Source: Ramazzottius varieornatus (lineage: Eukaryota; Tardigrada; Eutardigrada; Parachela; Ramazzottiidae). Taken from it: a stretch of 64,000 nt of DNA. The notes under the pieces were generated by a model. The model saw only the letters and a program-made list of their open reading frames with translations, searched no databases and had not been told where the DNA came from. The DNA is taken from NCBI GenBank assembly GCA_001949185.1, contig BDGG01000002.1:4454448-4518447 (forward strand). The letters are read 5' to 3'. Made by a program: the position numbers and the translations under genes. Shown piece after piece: positions 13,399-25,583 of this stretch. Every line of letters starts with the position of its first letter. The first letter of the stretch is position 1.

Positions 13399-13514
13399 TG
13401 GACGTCGGCAGATGAATTAAACATGATGGTTATTTCAAGTCGTACACTTTTCTATGTTATTGACTGGAAATCTGCGGCACTTGGGAAAACGATCAAGTTG
13501 AGTCAACGTCCCAA
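13399..13514. mobile_element. GTGGCGCAC-family palindromic MITE, copy 1
   Basis: It starts TTGGACGTCGGCAGATGAATTAAACATGAT and ends GATCAAGTTGAGTCAACGTCCCAA, with the degraded core TCAAGTCGTACAC...GCGGCACTTGGG. This is a diverged copy upstream of neogenin. Confidence 0.7.
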
Positions 13515-14739
13515 TACTTCGCATGGTGTAAAGTAACTTCCGCCATCAAGTTCACGCATATGTTCGGTCTTTTGGCCAACATTTTGATTAGACAGCATGA
13601 AGTCAACTGAGGTTTCTTCAGATAACTTATTTTCTTGTGGGGGAAGGAGGAAGACAGTAATGGAAAAGTCGAGATGCTTCGTACGGGGAATGCAACTACA
13701 TGGTCAAGACTGCGTCCACTAGATTGACACTGTCAGTTGCAAGACGAGTTTTGCTGTTGCGAAAATATAGTCAGGAAGGAAAGTGTTGGTCAGAAAGGAA
13801 GTGGTGGCCGGAACTGGTGCTGCGACGAAACGGTTGTCGTGTGTATCATCTTCTCCCTGGATTCCACATAAACGAACATAGTAAACTCGATCATTGTTAT
13901 TCCGAACGAGGCTCCATGTGGCTCGCATTAATTTATACGTCCTTTGTAGAGACATCTGTCAAAGACGCGTTACTTGTTGCAAGTATACCATCCTTGTCTG
14001 ATAGGTTAGACGCTTCTTTATGTCGTGATTGATGTGCCCTTGAACAGTTTTTCCCATTTGGCAAAGTTCGATCGATCTGCCGACACTTTCGTTACCATCA
14101 ACAGAAACGTGACGCCTTTCCTCTTTGTCTGCTGCCGCACGAAAACACGTTTCCTCTTAAATTATGCATATGGTGGAAACGATGAACTGTTGGTCGATGG
14201 ACGATAGGGACGTTTTTCTTTGATGTACTGATAGGAAGTTGAGGAAATATAATGCCGACTGCGCCCTTCTTCCAAATTGTGGACAGGGCAATTTCCTGGT
14301 CGCCTGACACTCCCGTCCAACTTCCTCCTGCCAGCTGATAAGACCGAATCTTAAAATAAGGAATGGAGAGTAACCCGGTGATTGATAAGCTTGATACTCT
14401 GCAAATGACAAGGGTTCCTGCATTGAATTGATCAATTAATGAGTGTGAATCTTCGATCGCTCGATAGGTTTGTCAGCTACAAAGACAGGTACAAAGACAT
14501 TTGCAATTGCCTGCACGTGTGTGGTCGGGCTTCTCTGGTCGTAATTAAAGAACCTATTGATATGTCGAAGGAAACTGTAGGAAAAATGCAGAGAAGAAGC
14601 TTTGCTATGGTATCAGCAACCAAATTCGTTTCGTGGAACTACAGTACAATAGAGCCTCCCACCTATCGAAATGATTAGACTGATTATGCGAATATCGACT
14701 CACGAGGAGTAATGACTAAGTTTCCTGTATTGTTTGCAG

Positions 14740-17700
14740 ATCCCGAGAAGATCATACCGTTCTACTTCACATTGGAACCCAGTGACGTCATCGCGGTACA
14801 CAACCAGGCTCTCAGGCTTGACTGCTCGACTTCCGCCCATCCTGAAGCCAGCATCCAATGGAAACGGGATGGCATACCGGTCAATCCTGTAGATGGGTAC
14901 AGGTACGACAAATTGATGAAAGCGAAGTTAGAACAGCTAATCCATGAATATAGAGCAACTGGACTCAGTGTGCGGATGTTATCGTCATCCTGTGCCACGC
15001 GTTTCCATACATTCAGCAAAACAGTGCCTTCCTGTCTTTAACAAAGGCTTGTTGTTACAGATCAGTATTATCAAATGGATCGCTATTCTTCTCCAAGATT
15101 ATTCACAGTCGAACGGATCGGCCAGATGCCTCCGGACCCCATATTGGTTCCTATCAGTGCAGTGCGACCAACCAGTTGGGCACTATCGTCAGTCGACCAG
15201 CCAAAGTGCAGCTCGCCTGTAAGTGGATTGTCGGCAAACGATTTCTCCCAGATCGTTTTTTCAAGTGGCGCATATTCGTATTGGAGTGGGCTGGGAGCTT
15301 GCGCCACTTAGCAAGACAATCTGGGTGAATTCATTTGCCGGCGTCCCAAGTATGTACGAGCCCAATGTGGGCACATGTGGCCAACGTTGGTCAAGCGTGT
15401 GCAATAAAAGGCGTTTGTTACAAGAGAATGCGCTTCATAATGCACCCAACACGTGTCAGCGCTCAGCGTCTGAATTATGGGACTGCTGAGGCGTCCAGCC
15501 GAGGCATTTCCTCCTGGCTGGACATACTGACAGATGGCCGCAGTCTTTATTGTTTCTTATAGACACATAAAACTTTCCTAAAGAAAAATCGATTGATGAA
15601 AGTTCGTGAGTCTGTGAGTTAGACGATCTTCCCAATGGTCAGTTCGCACATTCTGAAAGTCAGTACTTCGTTAGTTATTCTAAGCAGACACCATCGTTCA
15701 ACTCAATTTTCGGCGTAACGATCATGTTGCGGCATCCAGTTTCGCATTGAATTTGAGCGGAAATTGGGTCATTTAATGCCTGCCCGAAATTGAATATGGG
15801 AGTGAGTTCAGTAATTTGCTCTGCCGGCAGAAGTTTAGCACGTATAATCTTCCATGGTGTCATCTTTTTTGCATCGAGAGTCGATGCACGTATAATCTTC
15901 CATGGTCTCATCTTTTTTGCATCGAATCGAAGGTCCTAGTTTGCATCTCCGGTTGCCAGCAAGTTTGACCCTATGCGGATCATTATTGATTTGGGGAGCC
16001 TTTGCGGGTCAAATGGGCATTACTCTCTTTTGGGATTTAATTGTGTCCTCCAACCGGCATGTCAAGACGGCTCCCGCCGACCGCAAATAGTGGCATAAAC
16101 TGTTCAAGATGACGGAAAGAATGTTATTAAGAAGATAAAGTGCAGGGGAAGAAACGGCCAGAATGAGATCTGGACAGTTTAAAGAGCAGCCATTACACTT
16201 TACGACTGGACATCAAGAGCTCCTCCAGACACATATCATACTGACATGGGCAACTTTGTGATCGATACAGAGGCAGACATGCAACAATGAAATGAATTTT
16301 CCATTCGAATGCTATCATCAGTCAAATTTCTAACTTTATCCAAGACGACAGTTGTTGCAAATCTGACCTTATTCTTTCGTGCCTTTATGTGCAGCGCTTC
16401 CGCCATTTGACGATGAGCCACAGGATCAACGACGCAGCGAAGGCCAGACGATGCGCATGGCCTGCTTCGTCCCGGCCATTCCACCGCCCAAAGTCTCCTG
16501 GCTGAAGGATGATGGCCCGCTGCTTCTTGATGCCCGGATGTTTGTCCTGCCTAGTGGTGCTCTCGAGATTAGCCAGGTTCGCCCATCGGATGCCGGAAGT
16601 TACAAGTGCAACGTGGTCCACGCCGAAGGATCAAAGTTTAGTGCATCTGGCCGCTTGACCGTCGAACAAGACCCAGGTCAGTACTTCCGGCCTCGCTGAG
16701 TTTTGCTCGGATTAATTTTCTGTACTTATTCCACTGGTCTATGTAAACTAAATTTATGGTTGGAATTTTTAGACCCGGAAGCGGAAGCCCAGACGCCGAT
16801 ATTTCTGACTCGGCCAAAACTCCTGACTATCCGTCGCGGAAGTTCGACCACTTTGGAATGCGCAGCGAACGGCTTTCCCATTCCGACGATCAGCTGGATG
16901 AAGAATGGGTCGCCGGTTGTTCTCCAGTCAACTCGGTCCTACCTGGTTGGTCAAGGAAACTTGCACATCGACAGCGTACAGTTGGACGATGCCGGCCAGT
17001 ATGTCTGTACAGCGAAGAACTCCGGAGAGGCCGTCGAGATGGTCGTCACCCTTGACGTACAAGGTATGTTCTACTTGCGGTCCCAATCGAAGTCTGTTAT
17101 GATAAAACGCCTCTCATTCAACAGAACCACCATCGGTCGTCAAGAAACCGGCAGACATATATGGCCATAAGGACTCTGACGTGATGCTGGAATGTGAAAT
17201 TCGCGGAGCACCAGAACCTACCATCCAGTGGCTGAAGAACGGGGAGATAGTCATTCCGAGCGACTATTTCCAGGTGGACAGTGGAAGGAACCTTCGCATC
17301 CTCGGACTGGTCAAATCTGACGCTGGTGTCTACCAGTGTTTTGGCTCTAACCCGGCTGGGACTGTCCAAGCATCCGCCCAGCTTGTGGTCCTCGAAACAG
17401 GTATCTAGTTACGTTCTGTGATCGGTCCGTGTTATGGCTGCATGAAACGTTTTATTTCATTTTGTTTTTGTGTTGGTTATTTTCAGCCGCAAGGATTCCA
17501 TTGTATTATAAAGTGCGTGGTTCTCCCCTAGGTGCTTCTAGTCTATCCACTAACATTCCTTCAGCTCCGCGCGATCTGACTGCTAACGTTGTGAACTCTC
17601 GCTTTGTAACGCTTACGTGGCTCCCTCCGCTCTCCTCTAACAGCCCCGTCCTTACCTACTCTGTCTACTATAAAGAAGCGGGGTCCACGAGAGAAAGGGT

Positions 17701-20700
17701 CTTCAACACGTCAGCGGCCCATCTGGAAGCCAACATTCAAGGACTACGGCCGAGTACTGACTACGCTTTCCGATTAGTCGCATACAACGAGTTCGGACCT
17801 GGCGACAGCAGCAAAGAGTTCGTCGTACGAACAAATCCCGAAGGTACAGTGACATCGCTGTGTTGTCTTTCTGTGATTGAGATGTAAGCAACTGATATAA
17901 ACCAGACCGTTTTTCTAAGTGGCGCACACTTTCAGTCACTAACGATGAAACGTGCGCCACTTGAGATAACGGTTTGGTCAATTTCGTTTGCCCACGTATT
18001 ATTTCTCGCATCAACTTCCGGCTAACACCACAATGTCTTTCTGTTACAGTGGACACACCTGGACCTGTGACGAATCTCAAGGTCTATCCTCTGTCCAAGA
18101 ACGAGCTGAAGATTGAATGGGACCTTCCGCAGAGCAAAGTTGGCACCGTCCACAAATACAAGATATCCTACAGAGTCAAAGATCTTCAGAATACCCAAGA
18201 AGTAACAACGGAGAGCAGGCAGTACATCCTGAGCAGCTTGCATCCATACACCGAGTACGCCGTCAAGGTGTCAGCTGTATATCACAATGGTCCGACTGTG
18301 AGCTCGTCGGAAGTCACTGCGAGAACGTATTCGGATACTCCCACCGGGCCACCAGAAAACGCTCAGGTGGAACCCACTAGCGCAAATGTAAGTTCGACCA
18401 CACACACCAAGAAAGTTTTGTTAGTATTAGGAATAAACACGATAACATTGGTATTGCAGAGTGTGACTGTTCGATGGGAACCGCCAGCTGCCATGTCCCA
18501 AAACGGAGAGATCACAAGTTACCGAATACGTTATCGTATAAAGGGTAACAAAAAGGCAGATGTAGTCATGGCAGAAGGCGTTCGGCGGAACTACATCATT
18601 AGCGGCTTGGAGCGTGGACAGTCGTACGACGTTCGTATTGCCGCCATGAACGCAAACGGTACTGGACCGCCAACTGAGTGGATGAACGTGGAGACCTTCC
18701 GTGACGACCTGGACGAGCTACGGGTCCCTGGCCAGCCTGCTTCTTTACGCATAAGGCCTACGGCTAAAAGTGTGGTTGTCAACTGGTCTCCGCCAAACGA
18801 CGGAAACGTGGTCGTCAGAGGCTACACCATTGGATGGGGAGTGGGTATCCCGGACATATATGTGAGGACCGTTGATAGCAGAGAACGAACGCTTTCTATC
18901 GACGAGCTAGGTAAGGCAAAACGACAGGTTTTGCCAAGACCGTAACTTCTGTCTTGCATTCATCCTGCTTCTATCTATTTGTGGAACTTTACAGAGCCCG
19001 GAGCAGAGTATGTCGTCAGCGTCCGAGCATTTAACAACATGGGAGATGGGCGACCGACATATGAGACTGTGACAACGAAGCTTCCGTCAGGTATGTATCA
19101 TTAATGCGGTCGCTTTGGCGGTTGCATTTGATAATAGACAAGTTGGTTTTGATCATAGCTCCGTCGGACCACGGACATGAGACGATGCTGCCCCCTCTCG
19201 GACTGCAAGCCATCGTCATCTCAGAGTCCACCGTCATCCTCAAATGGACAGACTCTTCGTTGCCATCTGGACTAACGCCTTCAGATAACCGATTCTACAC
19301 AGTCCGTTATTCTCGCCTGGGTAACGACGGACAGAAACCAAAGACTATCGACTCCAGCGAGCTGGAAACACCCATCGACGGCTTGCGTCCTAACACGATG
19401 TACATGTTCGAAGTCCGAGTGACCAAGGGCAAGATGCAAAGTACCTGGAGCCTCAGCGTAACCAACCGTACCTTCGAAGCCGGTAAGCTCTTCTGGACGA
19501 ACAAGACCTCTTAAAGAATCGTGATGTAAACATGGAATTAACCAAGAATTTGCGTTCAGCTCCTTCGTCGTATCCACGAGATCTGACGGTAATGCCAATG
19601 CAATCGAATCCGACCTCAGTCATCGTGAATTACTTTCAACCTGATCAACCCAATGGTTTGATCACTGGCTATGTCATCTTCTTTACGTCGGACAACTCGC
19701 AAAACGACCGTGACTGGGCGGTGGAAGGCGTCGTTGGGGATAAGTTAACCACCGTGATTCGAGGCCTGACGCCCAACACCAAGTACTACTTCAAAATTCA
19801 AGCAAGGACCAGCAAAGGCTACGGACCACTGTCACCTGTCGTCTCCTACACGACGCCGGTGGAAGAACCGGGAGCTCTACAATCAGAAGGCACGTCACCA
19901 TAATCCTGATTGAAACTGATGGACGGGTATTCTAATCAAGCTCTTGACGTTACAGATAGTCAAGGGACGTCAGTGTTCATGTTGTATGTCATCATTGGAG
20001 GCGTCGTTGGACTGATAATAGCGATCATTGTCATAGCGGCAGTTGGAATCTTCTGCTGCAAGAGGAGGAAGAAAGGATCTTCAAGGAAACAGTAAGTACA
20101 GTACCTGGAACTGCGTTTCTAATACCATTAACTTGAAAGGTGGGATGTGCTGATGTTGTTTGTTATGACCTGTAGGACTAACGGCTATAAACCCGGAAAG
20201 AAAGGAAAACATGACCTGAATAACCCCGATCTCAAGCCGCCGGATTTGTGGGTTCATCATAATGAAAACATGGAGCTGAAGCACCCAGGAGAGAAGTCTT
20301 CACATGAGATTGTCCCTATCTTGAAGCATTCGAACGAATATACCAACAATATCAACCTCTCAGCCACGCTCGACCGACTTCAAAAACGGACCAATTCCGT
20401 TGTCGGTACGTTGAAAGAAACAACGGCATGAAAATCTTGTTGAAAATTGAGACAGTACAGCACACGAAAGACAACATTTTGGAAACTGTCAACCAAATCG
20501 AACCTCAATCAGCGCTTTATAGTATATCATCCTTGTTTTATGCAGATATCAAAAACAATATCGACGGAAAGATGTACAACGACACGAGCAAGTTCAACAG
20601 CTTGTCGCGACGAGGTGTTCATCGGCCATTGTTGATCCCGCTGGATCATCAGTCTCCACGTGAGTCGCGCCTTTCCTCATTGGTGCTTGTTCGATAACCC

Positions 20701-21729
20701 CAGAGATTACCAGAAGTCTCTCTTCATTTAGCCATCGGGACAAATGGAGCATTCCCCAACAACAGCGTTAACAACCGTCCGCCGGATTCCATGCAGCGCA
20801 ACATTTTCCCACGCCAGCCGCCCATGCTCAACCAGCAGCGACTGCCGATGATCGAGTCTAGTCCACATCAGTCTCTGGCATCACCTGACCCATCAACTCC
20901 AAGTACCACGGCCGGATATGATAGGGCCAGTTCGGGAGACCAAATGATCTCCGGGTCGGATACTCTTCGTTCCGGTACTCACCGTAATCCTCATCCGTTG
21001 AAGAGCTTCAGCGTTCCCGCTCCGCCACCACAAGGAACCGTCATTCTCCCTGCAAGCGGAACACCAAGGCATTCAGGTAACAGGGCATGAAGACTCTTTC
21101 AGCCAGATTTCTTTCTAGACCAACAAACAATCTTGTTTTAGTCTTTTCACGTTTTCTTGCGTCTGTAAATCATAACAATCGGGGCGTGGGCAAATGACTA
21201 GAACAGAATCGCTTTCTCAAGAGGCGCAAACTCCCAGCCAGGATCAGTAAGACCGCACGCCACTTGGGGATAACAATCTTGTTGAATGCGTTTGCCGACA
21301 TCCCATTTTCGATTCAACAATAAGCGTGTTTCTTTTCTTCAGCAATTAAACAGTCGGCGCCCCTTTCAAGTCAACCCAGCGGTTACGGCATGATCCCGTC
21401 TTCCTTGACTAATGGCGGAAGCCCGTACAAAAGGTCGCCCATGACGGTGTCGATACAGAACCAAGCGGCGAGGCGGTCTCCTAAGCCGCCGGTTACGTTC
21501 GCTGATAGGCTTCCAACCAGAGACGATGGACATCCGACGGTAATGCCTCGAACCTTTTCTTGAGATGACGCGGTAGGGACAAAGTTCATTAGTAGTACTA
21601 TAATTCGAGCGTTTCTTTTTATAGCGAACCTTCAGCTCCGAAGAGCTCTCCCTGGAAGAGGCCAACTTGGAAGCCCTAATGAAGGATCTGAATGCCATCA
21701 CTGCCGCTTCTTCCGAGTTTAATTGCTGA
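14740..21729 (+). CDS. Neogenin/DCC/frazzled netrin receptor, lacking first exon(s)
   Basis: Single-pass receptor for Netrin and related guidance cues. Seventeen exons fit in phase: 14740-14902, 15061-15218, 16395-16676, 16773-17063, 17125-17400, 17565-17843, 18050-18387, 18460-18910, 18995-19090, 19159-19482, 19560-19889, 19956-20091, 20176-20405, 20546-20659, 20732-21076, 21343-21539 and 21625-21729, about 1,370 residues. The order is four Ig domains (first over two exons, with YQCSATNQLG; others with YKCNV, YVCTAKN, YQCFGSNPAG), six fibronectin III domains, a transmembrane helix (MLYVIIGGVVGLIIAIIVIA) and a basic stop-transfer. The cytoplasmic tail keeps all three DCC motifs: P1 (KPPDLWVHH), P2 (HPLKSFSVPAPPP) and P3 (EEANLEALMKDLNAIT) at the C-terminus. 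Nearly all ectodomain introns are phase 1, as in this family. The signal peptide lies upstream and was not found. Three MITEs sit in introns. DCC versus neogenin cannot be separated in protostomes. Confidence 0.95.
15225..15349. mobile_element. GTGGCGCAC-family MITE, copy 2 (neogenin intron)
   Basis: It lies directly after the donor site of the exon ending at 15218. Ends read TTGTCGGCAAACGAT and TCATTTGCCGGCGTCCCAA; the core is TTCAAGTGGCGCATA...TTGCGCCACTTAG. The arms are strongly complementary. Confidence 0.8.
15841..15936. repeat. 48 bp tandem duplication in a neogenin intron
   Basis: The block beginning CGTATAATCTTCCATGGTGT is repeated directly after 48 bp with only a few changes (CGTATAATCTTCCATGGTCT at 15889). 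Two copies only; it lies in the 1.2 kb intron between the Ig1 and Ig2 exons. Confidence 0.85.
17900..17997. mobile_element. GTGGCGCAC-family MITE, copy 3 (neogenin intron)
   Basis: Arms read AACCAGACCGTTTTTCTAAG then TGGCGCACACTTTC, and on the other side AAACGTGCGCCACTTGAG then ATAACGGTTTGGTC. The right end is TTTCGTTTGCCCACGT. The left outer end is shortened. It occupies about half of the intron between the first and second FN3 exons. Confidence 0.8.
21183..21305. mobile_element. GTGGCGCAC-family MITE, copy 4 (neogenin intron)
   Basis: It begins GGCGTGGGCAAATGACTAGA and ends GTTTGCCGACATCCCA. The core is TCAAGAGGCGCAAAC...CGCACGCCACTTGGGG. It lies in the intron before the penultimate exon. 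Confidence 0.8.
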
Positions 21730-23138
21730 TCTGAGTATTGGCGCCATTACTTTTTTGCTGCTTTCTCGGTAATCAGATACTCTAAATAATATAAATCTCT
21801 TGTTAATTACTTGTGGACCAATAATGTTTTTGCTCCGAAGCTATTTTATTGTTTTAGCTGCACATTGTGCATCTTGTTTGTACACTAGAACCACGTATTG
21901 GTCTGACGGAATTTCACTTCATGTCCTGGAAAGTGTTTGTGTTTTTAGCAGTGTTTCAGCTTTCGAAACGTGCGCATTTTTCAAATTCGCTGCGGCCAAC
22001 CTTTGAATTTTATTTACCTTTGTATTTCTTTATTTTGATAGCTGATACAGTACAAGACAACGTCAGTGGTGTGAACGTCTCTTTGGAAGCCATCTCGCTG
22101 ACTTTCGGTGTTCGCGGCATGGAGAACTTGCTGGCGTGATGCTGTGTTGCGCTTGTGAGAAGAATCAGAAGATGATCTCTATCTGCTGGTTAATAAATTC
22201 GTAGTCGGGACATCCACGCGGAATTCGTCCACGGGGCACGGATGGTCATTTTCCGCTTTTGAGCAGACGATTCTTTGACGGGGTAGGTCTTGAGTTGAGT
22301 GGCGGAACCTCCGATGGATTCTCTGTATCCGGATATTGGACGGGCATGCAGTATGCGAATTATCCTCAATCAAAAGGCTAGAGTTTCCTACAGGATCGGG
22401 ATTACACACCTGTCTGTGGAGAGTGTGTAGGACAATGCAGGTCTGCTAATTCCGTTGCGTCGTCTGCTGAAAGTTTTCTGCAGCAGTAACTGGCAGATTA
22501 TCCTGCCTCCTTCAGCGCGGGTAAGAGCTCTTGGTCCCCTCCATGCACACTGGTGATTGCTTGAGCTTGTGATGTTTTGTCTGGCCGAGCGGGGTTCCAT
22601 CGTACTGTACGTCGGTCGAGGAACCCGCAGCCACTCAGACGCCCCATAAGCCGCTCGAGCGAGCTGCTTACCGTATCGTAATGATGTGTGGGTTTTCGAA
22701 ACTTATGAAGAAGCCATCCAGAACAATCCTTCTGTATCGCCGTACCTTTTTCTCGAATGAAACGTCCTGCCTTTTTATCCGCTTAGTCCATTGACTGAGT
22801 CCTAATGAGTTGAAAGTACCTGCTGAATTGGTAATGAGACTATTCCCATCGAGTATTCCTGTCTGCCATTAAAGGCACAGTACGTCGTCCTTAATCATTG
22901 ATATGCTTGGCAGCCAGTCTCCCGCAGCTTTTTGAAAGATGTCGACTCTTGCCTAAGCGACCGATCTGTACACTAAAGAGCATAGTTGAGCTCTTGACTT
23001 GAGTTCCTTGTGTCAGCATCTTTTTGCGTCTGCCCTTCCGGCATCGATCCGAGCATGCTCAAATTGTCTTGACTGTGCGGATAACCTCGGAACTGCTGCA
23101 AGGGCTTTCCAAGACGCAGATACATCTCCCGTACTCCA
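21730..23138. other. Neogenin 3' flank and receptor 5' flank
   Basis: No gene is seen. An AATAAT/AATATAAAT-like stretch at 21785-21797, shortly after the neogenin stop, is the best candidate for a weak polyadenylation signal. The remaining sequence up to the receptor ATG may hold a 5' UTR exon and promoter, but nothing specific can be identified. Confidence 0.4.
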
Positions 23139-25582
23139 ATGGATCCACGGCAAGATCCCATTGTGCCAGAAGCAGATATCCAGTTCGCCAAGAGAGGGGA
23201 AGAATACGGTATGGAATACATTAGCGGTCAGCATTGCGCGAACGATACAATGCCTCCAATCAACGCGAAAGTTTTATACTTTGTAAACGTCATCAATGCT
23301 CTGATTTGCTTCGTCGGATTAACCGGGAACATTTTGGTGGTAAGTCAGAGTGAACTGCCTGATTCTGTTCGTGCTATGAGCTTATAATGTCTTCCTGGGG
23401 AACCAGGTGGATCGGGAAGCTTATCTATCTGATTGAAACGTCTTCTTTATCGTTTGCAGTTCTACGTTGTCTGCCGCTTTTCAAAGATGCAGACTGTAAC
23501 TAACTTTTTCATCTTGATGCTGGCTATAGCAGATGTCGCTTTTCTGGTGAATATTCCCTTCCTGATGACGACATCCTTCCTGGAAAACTGGCCTTTCGGA
23601 AATCTGTACTGCAAAATGTAAGAAATCCAAAATAAAGAAAGAATTCCTCGCTATTGTGCGCCGATCCAGGGGCAGGTGCTACTAGTTAGATTACAAGTTG
23701 TGAAGGAAAAAGTGTACAATCTTCTGTTTCTCATTTACTGTCTCGCAAATGGAAAAAATAGACAGCGAAATATGCAACGTGACAAGTGCAACGTAGGCAA
23801 ATGAATTGAACCGGAATACTATGTCAAGTCGCGCACGTTTTCGTTGCAATTAGTTTAGGGCGTGCGCCACAAGCAGAAACGATCTGGCTTAAATTCATTT
23901 ACCACGGCCTAGTTGAATATTCACAACATTCTGGATGAATACAGCAGATATCTTTATTGTTCCAGATATTATTCCATGAGCACGGTCAACCAGTTTGCAT
24001 CCAGCTTTTTCCTGGTCACAATGAGCGCGGATCGATACGTAGCCATTTGGTACGTGAGCTAAGTTTTGATTGCTTATTAAATTTGATTGGTTGCGTCAGG
24101 TAAAATTTGATGAATGAAAATCGAACACCTTAATCACATTACGCACAATTCTCCAAAATCCGTGAATATCCTCATTCCGCGCTTAACGGTAAATGCTCCT
24201 GTTCGTAGTTTGCCAATTCGCGGACGTAGGATAAGAACAACCAAAGCAGCTGTTTTGGTGTGCTGCATCGTTTGGGCGCTGGCAATCATGCTAAGTAGGT
24301 TCCATTGAATTTTGAAATTTCCATCAACGTGTACTGGTATTAGATTTATTATATAAATTTTCTCGTTCTAGTGTACCCAGTCTTTCTATACGCAGAAACC
24401 GACTCTGCCGTCGACGGTTCAGTTACGCACTGCAACATCTTTTGGTGAGCTCACGCTAGATTACATTGAATTATAATTTGAGTTAAACTCTGCAATTCGG
24501 ATCAACACTTTAATCGCTTTGCCCGATTAGGCCCGATTACTATATGTTTTCCGGCAATCATGCCTTTGTTCTGTACTGCTTCGTTTTGGGATACGCATTT
24601 CCGGTCCTCTTCATGCTGACCTTCTACGGCTTAGGTACCTTTCGTTTACTGACAACTAAGTAAATTGTAAGGAAAATTTTGATGGACCTGCGTTCACAGT
24701 AATCAACAAGCTGAGAACCCGTAGCCGGTTCCAGAGAGCTCTGTCTTCTTCACCGAACAACAAACCTCCCTCTACCATCAAACGGAGGAACCGGCTTCGA
24801 CGAGTTACCGTTATGATCTTTGTCGTCATTCTAGTCTATCTGCTCTGCTGGACTCCGTACTGGTACCCAAACCTTTCCCAGTCAAAGTTTCATTTCGCTA
24901 TAAGGGTATACTGTAACTTGGGTTCTTCGACAGGGGGAGCCAGCTGTACATCACATTCAACCCGTCCAACCAACTCAACCATCTCATGGGATGCCCAATG
25001 ACTTTAGCGGAAGTCCAAGCCAGTCAATGGATCGTGTACACTTCACTAATCCTGCAATGTCTTTGTTTCGCAAATTCCGCTGTAAACCCGATTCTGTACG
25101 CTGTGCTAAGTGAAAACTTCAAGAAAAGCTATGCTAAGGCTTGTGGAAGATCACCCAAGTTCGACGAAGCTCCCTCTTCGCATATGCTGAGAGTACCCAG
25201 CTGGCGTACCGAGGCCGGTTCCCAGTATCAGCCTACTATTGTAGGGGACGATGAGGACCCATCAGATGGCGAGGATGAGGAGCACAGACGATTGTCTGAT
25301 CGACAGCTGCGGATTCCTTCCTACACCTCGCCTTCGACCCGTGTTACATCCTGCAACAGCACGGAACGAAACCATCCACCTGCTCCACGAAGCCACACCA
25401 TGGATCAGAGAATAGGTGCTGGAGGAGAACTGCAGCTGTTTGTCGAACCACGACCGATCTTGCGGGGAGAACTACTGGCATCTTTCCAGATCACAGCCTG
25501 GGCACCGCTAACCGGAAAAAACCCTGTTGTCACCAGGAAGACCCTCCAAACTACCTTCCAAATGGCTAGTGCGGAAGAATAA
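23139..25582 (+). CDS. Allatostatin-C/somatostatin-type peptide GPCR
   Basis: Rhodopsin-class seven-transmembrane receptor, probably for an allatostatin-C/somatostatin-like peptide, signalling through Gi/o. Eight exons fit in phase: 23139-23339, 23460-23617, 23966-24049, 24209-24294, 24372-24444, 24531-24634, 24700-24862 and 24934-25582, giving 505 residues. TM1 has GLTGNILV; TM2 LAIADVAFLVNIPF followed by NWPFGNLYCK with the conserved Cys; TM3 ends ADRYVAIC (DRY); ECL2 has THCNIFWPD; TM6 carries CWTPYW; TM7 carries NSAVNPILY and then SENFKKSYAKAC, the helix 8 and palmitoylation-site pattern of AstC/somatostatin receptors. A 150-residue acidic and Ser/Pro-rich tail follows. The Asn-Asp-Thr near residue 34 is a glycosylation sequon. 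Opioid or galanin receptors are relatives, but the TM2-ECL1 and TM7 motifs favour AstC-R. Introns interrupt TM regions repeatedly, so it is not a retrocopy. Confidence 0.88.
23787..23909. mobile_element. GTGGCGCAC-family MITE, copy 5 (receptor intron)
   Basis: It lies in the 348 bp intron between receptor exons 2 and 3. Left end GCAACGTAGGCAAATGAATTGAACCGG; right end GGCTTAAATTCATTTACCACGGCC; core TCAAGTCGCGCACGTTTT...GCGTGCGCCACAAG. Confidence 0.75.
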
Positions 25583-25583
25583 A
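25578..25583 (+). terminator. AATAAA overlapping the receptor stop codon
   Basis: The canonical polyadenylation hexamer AATAAA includes the TAA stop (25580-25582). If used, cleavage would occur 10-30 bases further on and the 3' UTR would be extremely short. It may be coincidental. Confidence 0.3.

Noticed and set aside
22200-22620. Minus-strand open frames after neogenin
   Set aside because: They are short, with no motif or splice partner; probably intergenic noise.
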